Shown here: positions 30,524-43,013 of the stretch, one piece after another
How positions within the stretch are numbered: the first letter of the stretch is position 1
Layout of the letters: each line of letters opens with the position of its first letter
DNA from: Silene conica
Lineage: Eukaryota; Streptophyta; Magnoliopsida; Caryophyllales; Caryophyllaceae
Length of the DNA stretch: 64,000 nt
Assembly (NCBI GenBank): GCA_029255685.2
Contig: CM055314.2
Location: 44,908,772-44,972,771, forward strand
Direction of reading: 5' to 3'
The notes under the pieces: generated by a model
Database searches by the model: none
What the model was told of the DNA's origin: nothing
What the model saw: only the letters and a program-made list of their open reading frames with translations
Made by a program: the position numbers and the translations under genes

Positions 30524-32985
30524 AGTCGATGTTGAAAATTAAACTACAATAATAAAAGGAAAACAACATCATTTTAAATTCATAATTTAAACTAAAAACT
30601 TTAAGTTTAGTTATATATATTTACTTAATGATCTCTTACCCAATTAAGTAAACAATCCCGAGACCCAAACCCATACTAATCCGGGCACGGTGTAGCCGAT
30701 TCAACCCGTATCGGTATAATTTGGTGGATTAACTCTTTAATCGGTTCTACTCTTAGAACTCTCGGTCGACAATTTTCTTAAAATTATCTTTAGCCCGAAC
30801 TTATTGCAACTACGGTTACGAATACTTTCGTTGAGATCAACCAAATTTCAAGGTGTAATCTTATTACCCCACTTACCCAACGTGACAATTTTAGTACCCC
30901 GGTGTAGCCGAGCCTACGTCCTTGTGAAGAAGGGATTCATGGGTCCGTACTTTTTGGTAAGGCTAAGTCTCAATGTTTATATGTAAGAGATCTAGTCAAA
31001 TTATTATCTATCTCCGTATAAGTGAACTAAGTCGGTGAATTATCGATAAAATAAAAGACTAGGTCGACTAGGTCGAAACATGCATGATACGATGTATGAC
31101 GATTTGGCTATGCATGCAAACATATAAAAAGCAAAAATAAAAGCATAAATAAACCCTAGTATGGCCTTTCCTAGAAAAGAAATAACAAAGTACAAATTCG
31201 GAAACCAACTCCTTTGGTCCCTTGAACTTCATGCGGCACGCACTTCGAGGTAAACACCGTCTTGATCGGAACTCCTTTCCGAATGGCACCGTCTTCAAGG
31301 AACTCCGGATTTTACAAAAATTACAACTTTTCTAGTCTACTTTATACATTATAAAATAGAAATAAATTACAATTGGGTGATACGAGATCACAAAATTACA
31401 ACCGAATCGGTAACCCCTTACATTACGGGAAATACCGATTAAAAAAAAAAACTAGGCCATACTAAGTAAATTACATAATTCCCAAAATTACGTAAAAATA
31501 AATCATGACATTCATAATATAAAATATGCAATGCTTATATAAATATGAATTAACATGCAAATCCTAAGCCAAATCGTCCTATTTAAAACACTTATTTAAA
31601 TAGTTATCGTAAACCTCGGTTTTTATGGAATTGCGTGTTTTAACGTTTAACAACACTATGCATTAAATGAAACGGTTTTCATCCTTGAGTTAATCATCCT
31701 AACTCGCATAGGATTCAAAATTTAGTCTTACTCAAACTTTGAACGTGAATTAACTTAATATATTTTAATATTGATCGGTATTACTCGGTTTTTTCGGGAA
31801 AAACAATATAAAATTCAAAAGAGACATTAAAATTTCGAAAATTCAAAATTCAAATTTTGAAAAATCCAGAATGTTCTTAAAATTTTCAGAAAGTTAAAAT
31901 ATTAGTATTTTATACGGTTTTATTATTATTTCGAAAATAACACGTAAAACGAGCAATTTAAGTCGGAAAATTCAAAAATTAACTTCATAAATGCAAATTA
32001 AATACTAATAATATTTTTATGCCTTCCATAACATTTTAAGAACACAAGATGGACAGAAAATTAAATGGCACATTGCCCCATAGCCGAAATTTTAAAGCAT
32101 GCCTCCTTTTAATTTAATTTTAAATGCTACTTTTAACAAAACAAAATTAAATCAATACAAATCAAATCTGAAACTTTAGGCTCCCAAGAATATTTTCATG
32201 ATGAACATATCACATATGACTAATATGGGTTACATTTTCGGCCATTATTAACAACATTTGCAAATTTTAACGATTTACGTCATATATCATACGATTTTAA
32301 CATTTAAAATTATTTCTCAAGCATAAAATAAGATAAAATTCTCGAAAATTTTATACATGCTGGAAATAATATATATGACATCGTGTTAAATTTTTATGGC
32401 CAAATTCCAACTTAAACTATTAAAGTCGAAATTATGTCACTAATTACCCGATTTTTACATTAAAAATCTATAATATTGCAATATTTGAGATAAATTTCTG
32501 GAAAATTCAACATAAATTTTAAATATTGCATGTGACATCCTCATAAATGTTTATAGTCAAATTCATAATATAACTATTTTAACCCATTTTTATTCATCTT
32601 ATTGTATTTTAACACTTAAAATTCATATCACACGATTTAAGGGTCTATAATTTACGAAAATTCATATTCATATTATAGAAAATACATGTGATATCATACT
32701 GAAAAATCTCGGCCAGAAGTTAATTTTAACTATTTTTCCCAAAATTAATCATTTTTAACCATTAAAACGTATTAAAAACCGAAATAAAAATACCAATGAT
32801 CAATATTCATGCAAAAATTATTCCAAATATTCTAAATCATATTAGAAAACAGTAGGTATCATGCTAAAAATATTTCGTCCATATCTTATATCATACGAAA
32901 AATCAAGTTTTATTTTTGTTATCATAATAACTCCGTAAAAACGAAACGGAAAGCATGCAAACAAACCCTTTGCTCTGATACCAAT
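30524..32985 (-). other. CG-2 leader and PBS (2.46 kb)
   Basis: The PBS complement TGCTCTGATACCAAT at 32971-32985 adjoins the right LTR. The leader has no credible ORF and is very AT-rich in 31480-32950. About 30600-31480 is closely similar to the CO-2 leader (59890-60720), including the spaced blocks around CCCGAGACCCAAACCC and CGGAAACCAACTCC. Such a long, shared leader suggests packaging or translation signals. Confidence 0.75.
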
Positions 32986-34248
32986 TGTTAGGTTTAACTA
33001 GTTGCTCATAAACTAATTTAGTCATACTAACAAAACCTTTTTAATTAACTTTTAATTAACATGTTAATAAACTCGTTTATTAGATCTTATGCATGCTAAA
33101 ATTGCGGAATAGAGGAGAAAATAAACCCTTACACACGGTCCAAGAATGTGCTAGGATGATCCTCCGAGTACCCAAAATAGAATACCTCCTCCGGATGCAC
33201 CAAGACAAGCCCTAATGAACCGAAACTTTGTATGCTAGACTAGGAATCGGTTTTTCCTTAAACTTATTCTAATCACTCTTATTAGAATAATATTTGAATA
33301 CTACTCTTAGTATAAGTTATTATCTTATAATATGTATTTTAGAGGTAGAAAATTTTCTCTCTTCTTGTGTAGAATTTCGGCTAGGGCAACAACAACAACA
33401 AGAAGTGGTGAATGAATATGATGTATCTTTATATATCAAGCATGCTTATTAAGATAATCAATTAACTATAAGCATGGTATATGGGGAAGGGGTTGCCGGT
33501 TTTGGGATGCCACAAAAGGGGAACACATTCACTTCTCAAGACACTAGGGAAGCATCTAGGTTAGTGTTCTCAAGGTGGTCTTTTAATGATTGTGTTTTGT
33601 ACATTAAACCCACACAACCAACCCCACTTAACCGGCCCCTTTAATCCTTAAAAAGGATTTCATTTTACAACTTTGTAAAATGTATAATTTATACAAAGTG
33701 TGACATCCTATATGTCATATAATATGTTTTAGTACATTTAAAACATATAAATATTTATCATATAAATATTATACATAAATAAATCATATTTATTAATTAA
33801 TAAGTAATTCGAAATTACAAACGTAAAATGATCATTTATCGTCAATACGATTTACAACCTTTGTATTAATTTCAACCCAATTCATTCTAATTACGATATC
33901 TTAAAATATCGTTTAATGTTTAACAATTGACACGTTTCAATTTTAAACAAAAATCTTACATTAAGATTTAACCTCTAATTTCTCGATATACGAGTTTAAG
34001 GAATATGATCAAATCGTATCAATATACATTTGATCACTTTATCAATTAAGGGAATTGTCCTAAAGGTGTGACCTAAAGGGATCAACTGACCACCACCGTC
34101 ATACGACAGTAATGTCAAACTCTAGCTAGCCAATCATTACCGATTAATGTTGGTCAGTTGACTAATAATTCGTATCATCCCTTGCGCATTCTTGTTATGA
34201 GATTTAATTACGTGATCGCACTTATTGTTGAGGACACATTTCCCAACA
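32986..34248 (-). repeat. CG-2 5' LTR
   Basis: 1263 bp, same length and apparently same sequence as 26035-27297. Ends CCCAACA, followed by TSD CGTCC. Confidence 0.94.
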
Positions 34249-34253
34249 CGTCC

Positions 34254-34354
34254 TAATCCTTGAAATTGGCGCCATGCTTCCCAAGCTTGCAACGATCCAT
34301 AAAGGACCGAAGCCATGAAACATGTGGGAGTGGTGGAGCGTTATTTGCCATTGA
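34254..34354 (-). pseudogene. CG-1 gag, N-terminal fragment
   Basis: Start codon complement at 34352-34354. Encodes a Gag N-terminus like CG-2 (APPLPHVSWLRSFMDRC, HGANFKD), then a TAG where CG-2 has Trp, just before the CG-2 insertion. Continues at 26029 on the other side. Confidence 0.8.
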
Positions 34355-36821
34355 TGATTGAAAGTCGAAAACGAACTACAATAAAAATAAAGGAATTAAA
34401 ACACAATTATCGTTTTAATAAATAAACTTGTAAATTATAAAAAAGTTAAAAATCTACTTAATGATCTCTTACCCAATTAAGTAAATGATCCCGAGACCCA
34501 AATACACACTAACTCGGGCACGGTTTAGCCGATACATCCCTCATTAATGTGACTCGGTAGATTAACCCCTTAATCGATTCTACTTTTAGAACTCTCGGTC
34601 GATAAAATTACACTAATTCTTATCTTAGCCCGAACTTATTACCACTACGGTGGCTCGAATACCTTCGCCGAGATCAACCAAATTTCGAGAACGTAATCAT
34701 ATTACCCCACTTCACCAACGTAATAAGGTTTGCACCCCGGTTTAGCCGAGCCTACTCCCTTAGGAAGAAGTCCTTCGCTGGTTCTTTACTTTTTGGTAAG
34801 GCTATGTCTCGATTTTTAAGTAAAGTAAGAGATCTTGTCAATTTATTATCAATCTCCTTTAAGTGAACTACGTCGGCGAATTATCGATAAATTAATTGAC
34901 ACGGTCGTTAAAAAACGATGAAATGCATGAGTTTGAATGACGATTTGGCTATGCATGCAAACATGATAAGCATAAATAAAAGCATAAAAACTTAAAAGCA
35001 TAAATAAAACCCTAGTATGGCCTTTCCTAAAATAGAAAATAAAATAAATTACAAATTCGGAAACCAACTCCTTTGGTCCCTTGAACTTCACACGCGGCAC
35101 GGATCCCAAGGCAAACTCCGTCTTGGTCGGAACTCCTTTCCGAAATGGCACCGTCAACAAGGATCTCCGGAATTACAAATAATTACAAATTTTCTATCTA
35201 TTTTATACATTATAAAATAAAATAATAAAATAAAGTGATACGAGATCACATTAAATTACAACCGAATCGATAACCCTTTACATTACGGGAATTAACGATT
35301 AATAATCTAAGGCCATACTAAGTAAATTACATAATTCCAAAATTACGTAAATAAAATATGACATTCATAAATGATAATTAAATATGCAATGCTTATGTAA
35401 AATGCAAAACCTAAGCCAAATCGTCCTATTTAAACACATTTTAAATATCGTTATTCGTAATAACACGGTTTTATGGAATAACGTGATTTAAACAATTTTA
35501 AAATCACTAATCATTCTATGAATCACTATTCACGGTTTAGTTAAGTTTCCTAACACATTTTAGGATTCAAAATTTAGTCTTACTCAAATTTCGAAATAAC
35601 TTAACCTTTTATTTTAATATTGTTCGGTTTTCAATCGGTTTTACGGGAAATAGCATTAAAATAATCAAACGAGTCATAAAAATTTCGAAAATTCAAAATT
35701 CAAAATTTTGAACATACTGAAAATTTTCAAAATTTCAAATCCTTCAAATTTAAATATTTTCGAAATATACCATTTATTTCGTAAAATAGCCGTGTACATG
35801 CATAATTAATCGAAAAATCAAAATTACTTCAAAAATTATGTAATAAAATACCAATATAATTTTTACATCTTCCTAGACACTCAAAGTATCTGAAAAATGC
35901 AAGAAAAATCAGATGCACACTGTTTTAGGATTTAAAATGATTATGACCCTTACAACACTCAATCTCCAATTTTAACCTTTAAATTAAAACTTAAAGTTTC
36001 AGAAACTTTTGGCACTAAATAAAAATATGTTGATGATCATATATAATATGACTAATATGGGTGAATTTTTCGGACCATTTAAGTAACTTTTACTATTTTT
36101 AATAAATCGTGTCATATATTACGCGATTTTACCGATTAAAATCATTTCTCATGCAAAATTCGAAATAATTAGCTCAAAAATTACATGCATGCTAGAAATA
36201 ATATATGTGACACTATATTAAAATTTTAGGGTCAAATTCGAACTTAAACTATTTAAGCTAAAATATGTCACTAATATTACGATTTTTACGATAAAAATAA
36301 ATATTCATGCAATATTAACGAAAAATTTCTGAAAAATTTATCATATATTTTATATATTGCATGTGACATCTAAAAAAAATTTCATAGTTAAATTCATAAT
36401 ATAACTATTTAACCCATATTTTATCTCATTTTATGACTATTTTAACCTTTAAAAATTCATAAACCATGCATAAAACTTCAATAATTTCGAAAATTATATA
36501 TTCATAATATGTTAAATGCATGTGAGAACATACTTGAAAATCTCGGCCAGAAACATTATTTAGCTATTTATCCCAAAATAAAACATTTTTAACCGATTTT
36601 AGGCATAAATTAAACAATTTAATTACAATGATGAACAATATTATTCCATAAATCATCAAAATGACTTAAAACTATTTTAAGACCAGAAAGTATAGATGCA
36701 TTATGATTTTCGTGCATATCCTATATGTACTAATCATTTTCCTTTTTAATTAAAATCGTATTTTCTCGCAAAAACGTAAAAATCGAGTTGCATGCAAGCA
36801 ACCTAATGCTCTGATACCACT
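34355..36821 (-). other. CG-1 leader and PBS
   Basis: Parallel to the CG-2 leader in order and length. PBS complement GCTCTGATACCACT at 36808-36821. No ORF of note; long AT-rich stretch 35350-36780. Confidence 0.75.
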
Positions 36822-38071
36822 TGAAGGAAAACGAGAGTCATACTTGTTAACCTAATAATGTAGTCTTACTAATTATTTACATTTTTAATTAATCTCATAT
36901 TAATTATACTCAAAATCTTATGCATGCAAAATTATAGCGGAAATAAAGAGAATCGTATTCTTACAAACGGTCCGAAATATTGCTAGGACGATCCTCCAAA
37001 AGCAACCAAGTAAGCTTGCCTCCAATACGAGAACACCAAGACCTTACCTTAAACGGACCAAATACCGAACCCGGATCTAGAGGACGGAATTAGGTTATAA
37101 AACCGTATACTAATAATAATATATTAGTTTACTACAAATATTATCTAAGTAATATTTTAGAGATTTTATTTTCAATTTTCTTACACTAGAAAATTAACAT
37201 GAACAACAACTTGTAAAATGAACTAGGTTATCACATATATATAGAGAATGTGATGCATGGGTTGGGTGGGGTGTGTGTCGTGTAAAATGGTGCATATGGA
37301 AGGGATTTTAATTCCTTCTCATGCACTCAAGCACAAGGTAAGGTCATATCATAATATGACATAATCATTACAATTATAAGACAAAATATCACACATATAA
37401 TTTTATCATATATTGTCAACTTACACGGCACACTAAGACGTAATATGGACCTTCATATTACGATTTATAATTCGTACAATTTAACTAATTACGTAACATC
37501 TTATGTGACATAATAATTGCATTAATTTAAAATATACATTTATCTTATAAATAATATTTCTAAATTAACTAAATCATATTTAACAAATTATTCAGTAATT
37601 CGAAATTACTGTCCCAACATATGGTTATCGTAATAATCGTCGATACGATATATTAACAACGTTTGTTATAACCATGAACCATTCATTATACTAATTTTGA
37701 TATTTCTAAAATATCGTTTAATATTTGACAATTGACACATTTCAATTTCAAATATAAATCTTACTTCAAGATTCAACCTCTGAATTCTTAATATACGGTT
37801 TTAAGAATATCGATCAATCTGTATCCTATACAATTAATCAATATACGTTTAAGGGGTTAGTCCTAAAGGTGTGACCTAAAGGGATCAACTGACCACCACC
37901 GTCAAACGACAGTAATGTCAAATCTAGACAACCAATCATTACCGATTAATGTTGGTCAGTAGACTATATCAAATATCGGATCGTCCCTTGCATATTCTTT
38001 TCATAAGATTTATGACAATGATTTTTATCGCTGTCGTAATCGCACTATTGTTGAGGACACATTTCCCAACA
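36822..38071 (-). repeat. CG-1 5' LTR
   Basis: 1250 bp, matching 11968-13217 with scattered substitutions. Ends CCCAACA followed by TSD CATAC. Confidence 0.92.
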
Positions 38072-38076
38072 CATAC

Positions 38077-38507
38077 TACACCACTTATCCTTTACAAGAC
38101 AGTTGGTGTGGAAGATATGATCCCTTTGCTCCGCAACTATAGGTGTGGGTTGGACTTGTAGCGCCCTTAGTACTAATGTGGATGCGTTTGGTGCCTCGAA
38201 CGGTTCGTCTTGCCCTTCCCCTTCACGGTCACCAAAACCCCCCAACACTTCGTCCTCCTCTTCAGATTCTTCCTCCTCTCCCACCAAATTTAAACAGGTT
38301 AATGCATCCCTCATCGTAACCACCCTCTTGTTAGGACAAGCGTTTTTAAAGTGCCCAAACCCTTGACACTTAAAACACCTTACCTTCTATAGGCTGATCT
38401 CGCTTGGAGTTGAAGTTGGATTAGATTTAGATTGTGTTGTCCCACTCGTACCCGACTTTCCTGCGCCACCTACCATGCTCGTACTAGGGTTTGATTTTGA
38501 AGTCTCT
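38077..38507 (-). pseudogene. B1 gag-protease middle part (zinc knuckle region)
   Basis: Minus-strand fragment with CFKCQGFGHFKNAC (CCHC knuckle, near 38330-38375), then VTMRDALTCLNLVGEEEESEEEDE, LRALQVQPTPIVAEQRDHIFH and VKDKWCSM, where CG-1 interrupts. It continues at 11967 with the protease motif. It matches B2 at 48160-48590. The frame appears to change near 38380, upstream of the knuckle. Confidence 0.8.
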
Positions 38508-39556
38508 TGATGCGGGAGCATTAGCAAGGATTCGAGGTCGTGACCCACGATCCAAAGAAAGGTTTAAAATGTTCGATATGGGTTCGATACGGATTTTCAA
38601 GTTAGCTTGGGAAGACGTATTAAAGGAACAAAAGAAAGATCCGGGAAGGGATCTTGGGAACCGTGCCCAACGTGTGGGACCACACGGTTAAGGGTCCTAA
38701 TTTGTTTAGGGTTTGTGTGATTTATTTTATCTTGTTTTTATTTTATTTAATTAATTAAGTTTGTTACTAGTTTGTTACAACAAGGTTGTTAAGGTTGTTA
38801 CAAGGTAGTTACAAAGTTAGTTATTAGTTTAATAGGGTTTGTTATTAAGTTGTTAGGGTTTGTTACTACAACTTAATCTTTTATTTATTATTTTATCTTT
38901 TAGATTAAATAAGGATTATCTTTGATCCATAGGATAGGAATAGAAACCCTAAGAAGAGTAGTAGTACACGGTTTGGCCGAGCACTTGGGGACCGTGTAGG
39001 GTTCTTTTGTTCTTTCCTATTTCGATTCTAGTTTGTGACGGATGACCTTACTATAAATAGGCATCCTTAGTTGTTTGTTTTATTCATTCAATTATCAAAT
39101 TATAAACAAATTTTCTTGTTAAGTTTAACTTACAAAAAAAACCCTAAAGTATCTGTGTGAGCTTTAAACCCGAAGTATCTGTGTGAGCTTCAAAATAATT
39201 GAGAGGGTATCTGTGTGAGCTTGATCAATTATCCTATCCATCGACAATCATAAATCATTCATCAAATCATTTCACAAATCTTTCAAGTATTAAGTGCTGT
39301 GCCTTATTACGTCATCAATAATCTTTATTCAAGAAGATCAAGAAACGCCACCACCGTTGACCACCGTCCACGGCGAGCCACGTCACCACCACCATCCGTT
39401 CCTTCGCTCATCATTCGTTCATTCTTTCATCGTTCATGGTTATTTTTCGTTCTTTATTCGTCCAAGATTGTATAATATTATTAGTATTTTTATTCCGCTG
39501 CAACATACGTATTTTTGTTGATCGTCTTAATTGATTATCACCCCAAATACGCATCA
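38508..39556 (+). mobile_element. C: solo LTR of a gag-protease-type family, TSD TCTCT
   Basis: 1049 bp, TGATGCGGGAGC to AATACGCATCA, flanked by TCTCT at 38503-38507 and 39557-39561. The uninterrupted target is seen in B2 at about 48591-48606 (GAAGTCTCTCCTTTGCCC). A TATAAATAG box is at 39052-39060. Three copies of GTATCTGTGTGAGCTT lie at 39149-39164, 39175-39190 and 39207-39222. Related to, but distinct from, the D and TRG-1 LTRs. Confidence 0.93.
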
Positions 39557-39561
39557 TCTCT

Positions 39562-39625
39562 CCTTCGCCCCCTTCACTCGCACGCCCCCACATGGGATTT
39601 CCCCCGAATCTGTTCTTGCTTTGTG
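39562..39625 (-). pseudogene. B1 internal sliver between solo LTRs C and G
   Basis: 64 bp of B1 gag region matching the sequence on either side of the B3 insertion in B2 (48606-48625 and 52325-52361). Confidence 0.75.
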
Positions 39626-40968
39626 TGTAATAACCCGTTTTATTTTATATTTTTATGGCCGTTTTATTTTATTATTTGATGGTGACGGGTTATTCGTTGA
39701 ATAAATTGTGGACTCTCGAGTAATCATTTATTACATCGAACATTAGTTACGACCTCTAATTTTGGGTTTAGATTGAATTATGATATTTTGATCAAGTTAT
39801 GGGTTTGTGTTGCCAAGGGGATTCGATCTTGAGACCTTTAGCACCCTAACACGGGCCTCGTAATGCGTGCAACTCAAAGAACAATGCGGCTCATACGTAA
39901 TTCTTGATTAAACCTAATTACATACCTTATCAAGCCGTCATACTTAAGCCTCTTTTCCGAACTTTGCCTACCCTAATTCTATACAAACACCTCATACACT
40001 CTCTGCCGTCATACCAAGGTTTGAATAGGAGTTAAGTACGGTGGTCTCACGGCGGCCTAGTGGTGGTCGATTGGTGTCTAAAGTAGGGTACGCGCACTTA
40101 CCTCTCGGTTTTTCCAGTTTTCCTGCTCAGTTTCAATTCGTGTTTTGTGTGTATAATCATGTTGTTATGAGCAGATCTTTGTTTATCTTTAATCTATGAA
40201 GTTCACTAGTCAATTTTGGATCAGTGGGTGGTCACCGTTGGTCTCTGTGACCGTCGTACGTGGTGGCTAAACCACCATGTCAGAGTCAATTCGTGTTTTG
40301 TTACAGGTTGCATTGCTGAACGTGAATGTTTGTGGTTGTTTTTGAAAGGGTTATAGGTCGTGTCAGTTATGGGCTTTTGGACTAGTTATTGGGTGCAGTC
40401 AAGGGAGTTGTCTGGTGGTTCTTGTGGCGGTTATGGGGGTGTCGTGAGGGTGGTAGAACGAGATTCGTTGGGGGTGCAAGAGTTGTTAGGGTGTCGGTTT
40501 AAGAAGAGTGTTTCTGGGCAGGGATTTTGTAAGGTTGTTTGTGGGTGGTATGGTGGTGTCGAGGCTACGTGGTTGCCACCAGGGTGTCATGGGTAGTGTA
40601 GGGTGTCGTGGGTAGTGCTTAGTTATGGCGGTGGTGGTGTTGGCAGGTGGCTAGGGGTGTGTGTAAGGAGGGTGGTAACACGGAAAAAGGGCAGGATCTG
40701 GGTTGGTGTTGTGACCAGTGGGTGTTTAGGGCTGGTTCGATGTCAGTTGTGGTTGAGCAGGGGCTGGTGGTCAGGGTCAGTTGTGGCACCGTGGTTCAGG
40801 GGTCCCAACCACGGTGGTAGGGTAGTGGTTCGGGCAGTAGAAGGGGTGTCGAAGAAGCTGCGAAGTGGGCTGGTCGGAGGGTTGTTCGGGCTGTTTGACT
40901 CTTTACTTGGAATTGTGGTTACGTTTTGTTATTGTTATTGCTATGGTTATTATCACTATTATTGTTTT

Positions 40969-40969
<1 letters not shown>

Positions 40970-41018
<49 letters not shown>
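40970..41018 (+). repeat. (TTA)n microsatellite in LTR G
   Basis: About 16 TTA units, followed by more degenerate TAT-rich sequence. Confidence 0.9.
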
Positions 41019-41803
41019 TGTATTATTATTAATGTTATTATTAATGTGGTAATGTAAGTTGCGTGCTTTATCGTATGAGCTTATAATTGTTCGATAATTT
41101 AATTATCAAATTAACGAGTATTAGTATTACATAATATTTCATTACTATTTCCTTTAAGTATTATTTATATCATTTCTAATATTATTTATCTTTGTTACCT
41201 TTGTGAATATCTTACTACTAGTATTCTTATTGTGTCGATGTTAGTAGTAAAGTAAATTTTTTTTATGCAAAGCTGTTGTCGATTGTGATGTTTGTTATCA
41301 TTATTGTTATTAGTATTAATATATGTTGTGTCCGTGGTTAAATAATTAAATCATTGTTATTATGGGTTCTATAATAGTTATTCAATTTAATCACATGACA
41401 TGTTCGGTAAGTCTAGATTTAGTAGGCTATACTTGACTAGTGGTGTTTGATACGACTAAGGAGTTATATTAGTTGATATATATGAGCCTGTTGATATATA
41501 TATTTACGAAGTACGATAAGGGTGTCACTTGTGAACATGATAGAATAAATGTGATAGTGTTTGGATGGTATGGGTAGCAATTGATATTAAGTACTATTTA
41601 TAGGAACTTAGTTCGAGGTGGAACGATTCTAGCGGCTGTTCGGTTGTCATTCTGCAACTCCAGGTAAGGGAAATATATTATGATTCATGTTATGACATGA
41701 AATGTGTAAGTGATGCTTATTACGAGTTTGGTATAATTGATTATTACTGTACTGTGGATTGTATTATTTTATTGATCACTACGGAGATCGGGAGGTGTGA
41801 AAA

Positions 41804-41916
41804 GGGTCTTGTGATATGGGTCTTGTGATATGGGACTTGTGATATGGCCATGGGAGGTGTGGTGTGATGGAGGTGTGGTGTGATGGGAGGTGTGGTGTGA
41901 TGGAGGTGTGGTGGAT
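41804..41916 (+). repeat. Two adjacent minisatellites in LTR G
   Basis: Three units of GGGTCTTGTGATATGG-type sequence, then four units of GGAGGTGTGGTGTGAT-type sequence. Looks like local slippage inside the LTR. Confidence 0.85.
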
Positions 41917-42337
41917 GATCGAATGATATGGAGATGGAGGAGGATACAATTTTATTGCTATTTATGTTTTATCTGTTTTACCTACTCAACCTCGCGGTTG
42001 ACCCTGTGTATTCGTGTGACACCTACGATGATCCGGAATGGGGAGTAGATTCTACAGGAAACAGACAGATGAGTCAGGAGCTGGGACGGGAATGTGAGAT
42101 GCGGACTTGAGACCGACTTAGATCTACATCACATATAGAGTAGTCGTCAGATGTGCTTTTATTTCTCTATGTAATTTCTGTAACAACAAATGTTTAAATT
42201 TTACCAGTTTTATATAAAGTACTTTGGTTTGATTTACTTTGTTATTCACTACCTCGGATAATCCGAGATGGTAACAGCTCAATTTACTGAGGATGTCTTG
42301 CCAAAGGCTCCTTAATAAATCGGGGTGTTACATTGTG

Positions 42338-42970
42338 CTTCTACCCTCAAACACAAACTTGTTAGAGTATCACAATCAGAATAAATTTGAAGTTCCACAA
42401 GATTAGCTATATTTTTGTTTAATCCTCTCAAGAACCTCGCCATATTTTGTTCTTGATTCTCCTCCACTTCTCCCATTAATGTAAGATTTTCGAACTCATC
42501 TAGGTACTCACTTACCGACAGCTTGCCTTGCACAAGATTAGAAATCTTACGATATAAAGCAAGTCTATAAGTTGTGGGTACATACCGCTTTCTCAATCTC
42601 TTTTTCAAACCATCCCAAGAACAAATCTTGTCTTTCCCGGCCCTAGCCCTTTGAGCCTTGAGACTATCAAACCATAAGGATATGTCCTTGCTTAATCTTT
42701 AAATTGCGTACTTGCACATCTTACGATCGTCTAACTCCTTGAATTCGAACATACGATCCATCTTTCTCTCCCATTCAAGGTAGTCTTCTGGGTCGGTCCC
42801 TCCTTCGAATTCGGGTAACTCCGTTACCTTGAATTCGTCAACTGGTAGTTGTGGCTCCCTCCTTGGTTGCCATCAGTTTTCATTGTTATTAGTAACTTGT
42901 TCCAATGCTTTCTTCAACCTATCCAAGAATCTTGGATCTTCAAAATTCATGTTGCCCCGTATGGATTTTC
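42338..42970 (-). pseudogene. B1 gag, N-terminal part
   Basis: Minus strand, from about 42950 down: FRDPRFLD-like start, ELPEFEGGTDPEDYLEW, MFEFKELDDRKM, LWFDSLKAQRARAGKD, KKRLRKRYVPTTYRLAL, VSEYLDEFENLTLMGE and RFLRGLNKNIANLVELQIY, the Ty3-type retrotransposon Gag pattern. An in-frame TAA occurs near 42702 and there are frame breaks near 42870, so it is inactive. It is cut by LTR G at 42337 and continues at 39625. Confidence 0.85.
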
Positions 42971-43013
42971 TTGAAAATTTAGAATTCAAGAGCCGAAGCT
43001 CTGATACCACTAA

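Larger units (their letters stand above)
26035..34248 (-). mobile_element. CG-2: complete copia-type gag-only retrotransposon
   Basis: LTRs of 1263 bp at 26035-27297 and 32986-34248 look identical wherever I compared them. TSD CGTCC at 26030-26034 and 34249-34253. PBS complement at 32972-32985, PPT complement at 27298 on. In sense orientation: 2.46-kb leader, 302-codon gag, 2.3-kb non-coding tail. No protease, integrase, RT or RNase H. It is inserted in the CG-1 gag. LTR identity makes it one of the youngest insertions in the window. It must be mobilised in trans, most simply by a CO-2-like element. Confidence 0.94.
11968..38071 (-). mobile_element. CG-1: copia-type gag-only element containing CO-1 and CG-2
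   Basis: LTRs of equal length (1250 bp) at 11968-13217 and 36822-38071, with TSD CATAC at 11963-11967 and 38072-38076. In sense (minus) orientation the LTR runs TGTTGGGAAATG to TTTTCCTTCA. The PBS complement is next to the right LTR (36808-36821) and the PPT complement next to the left LTR (13218 on). The insertion point lies inside the B1 protease active-site codons. The only coding capacity is a broken gag; no pol. The two LTRs carry scattered differences, so it is older than CG-2 inside it. Confidence 0.92.
39626..42332 (+). mobile_element. G: 2.7-kb solo LTR of a Ty3-type element, TSD TTGTG
   Basis: TGTAATAACCCG to GGGGTGTTACA, terminal inverted repeat TGTAA/TTACA, flanked by TTGTG at 39621-39625 and 42333-42337. 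The empty target is present in B2 at about 52349-52372 (GTTCTTGCTTTGTGCTTCC). Contents: G/T-rich stretch 40340-40900, (TTA)n 40970-41018, minisatellite 41804-41916. No PBS, PPT or credible gene. Its length suits large Ty3 families. Orientation is inferred from the TGTAA start and is not certain. Confidence 0.92.

Noticed and set aside
40360..41052. Two plus-strand ORFs of 78 and 149 codons in LTR G
   Set aside because: They are Gly/Val/Leu-rich translations of a G/T-rich stretch and the (TTA)n repeat inside a solo LTR; no domain, and not expected in such an LTR.
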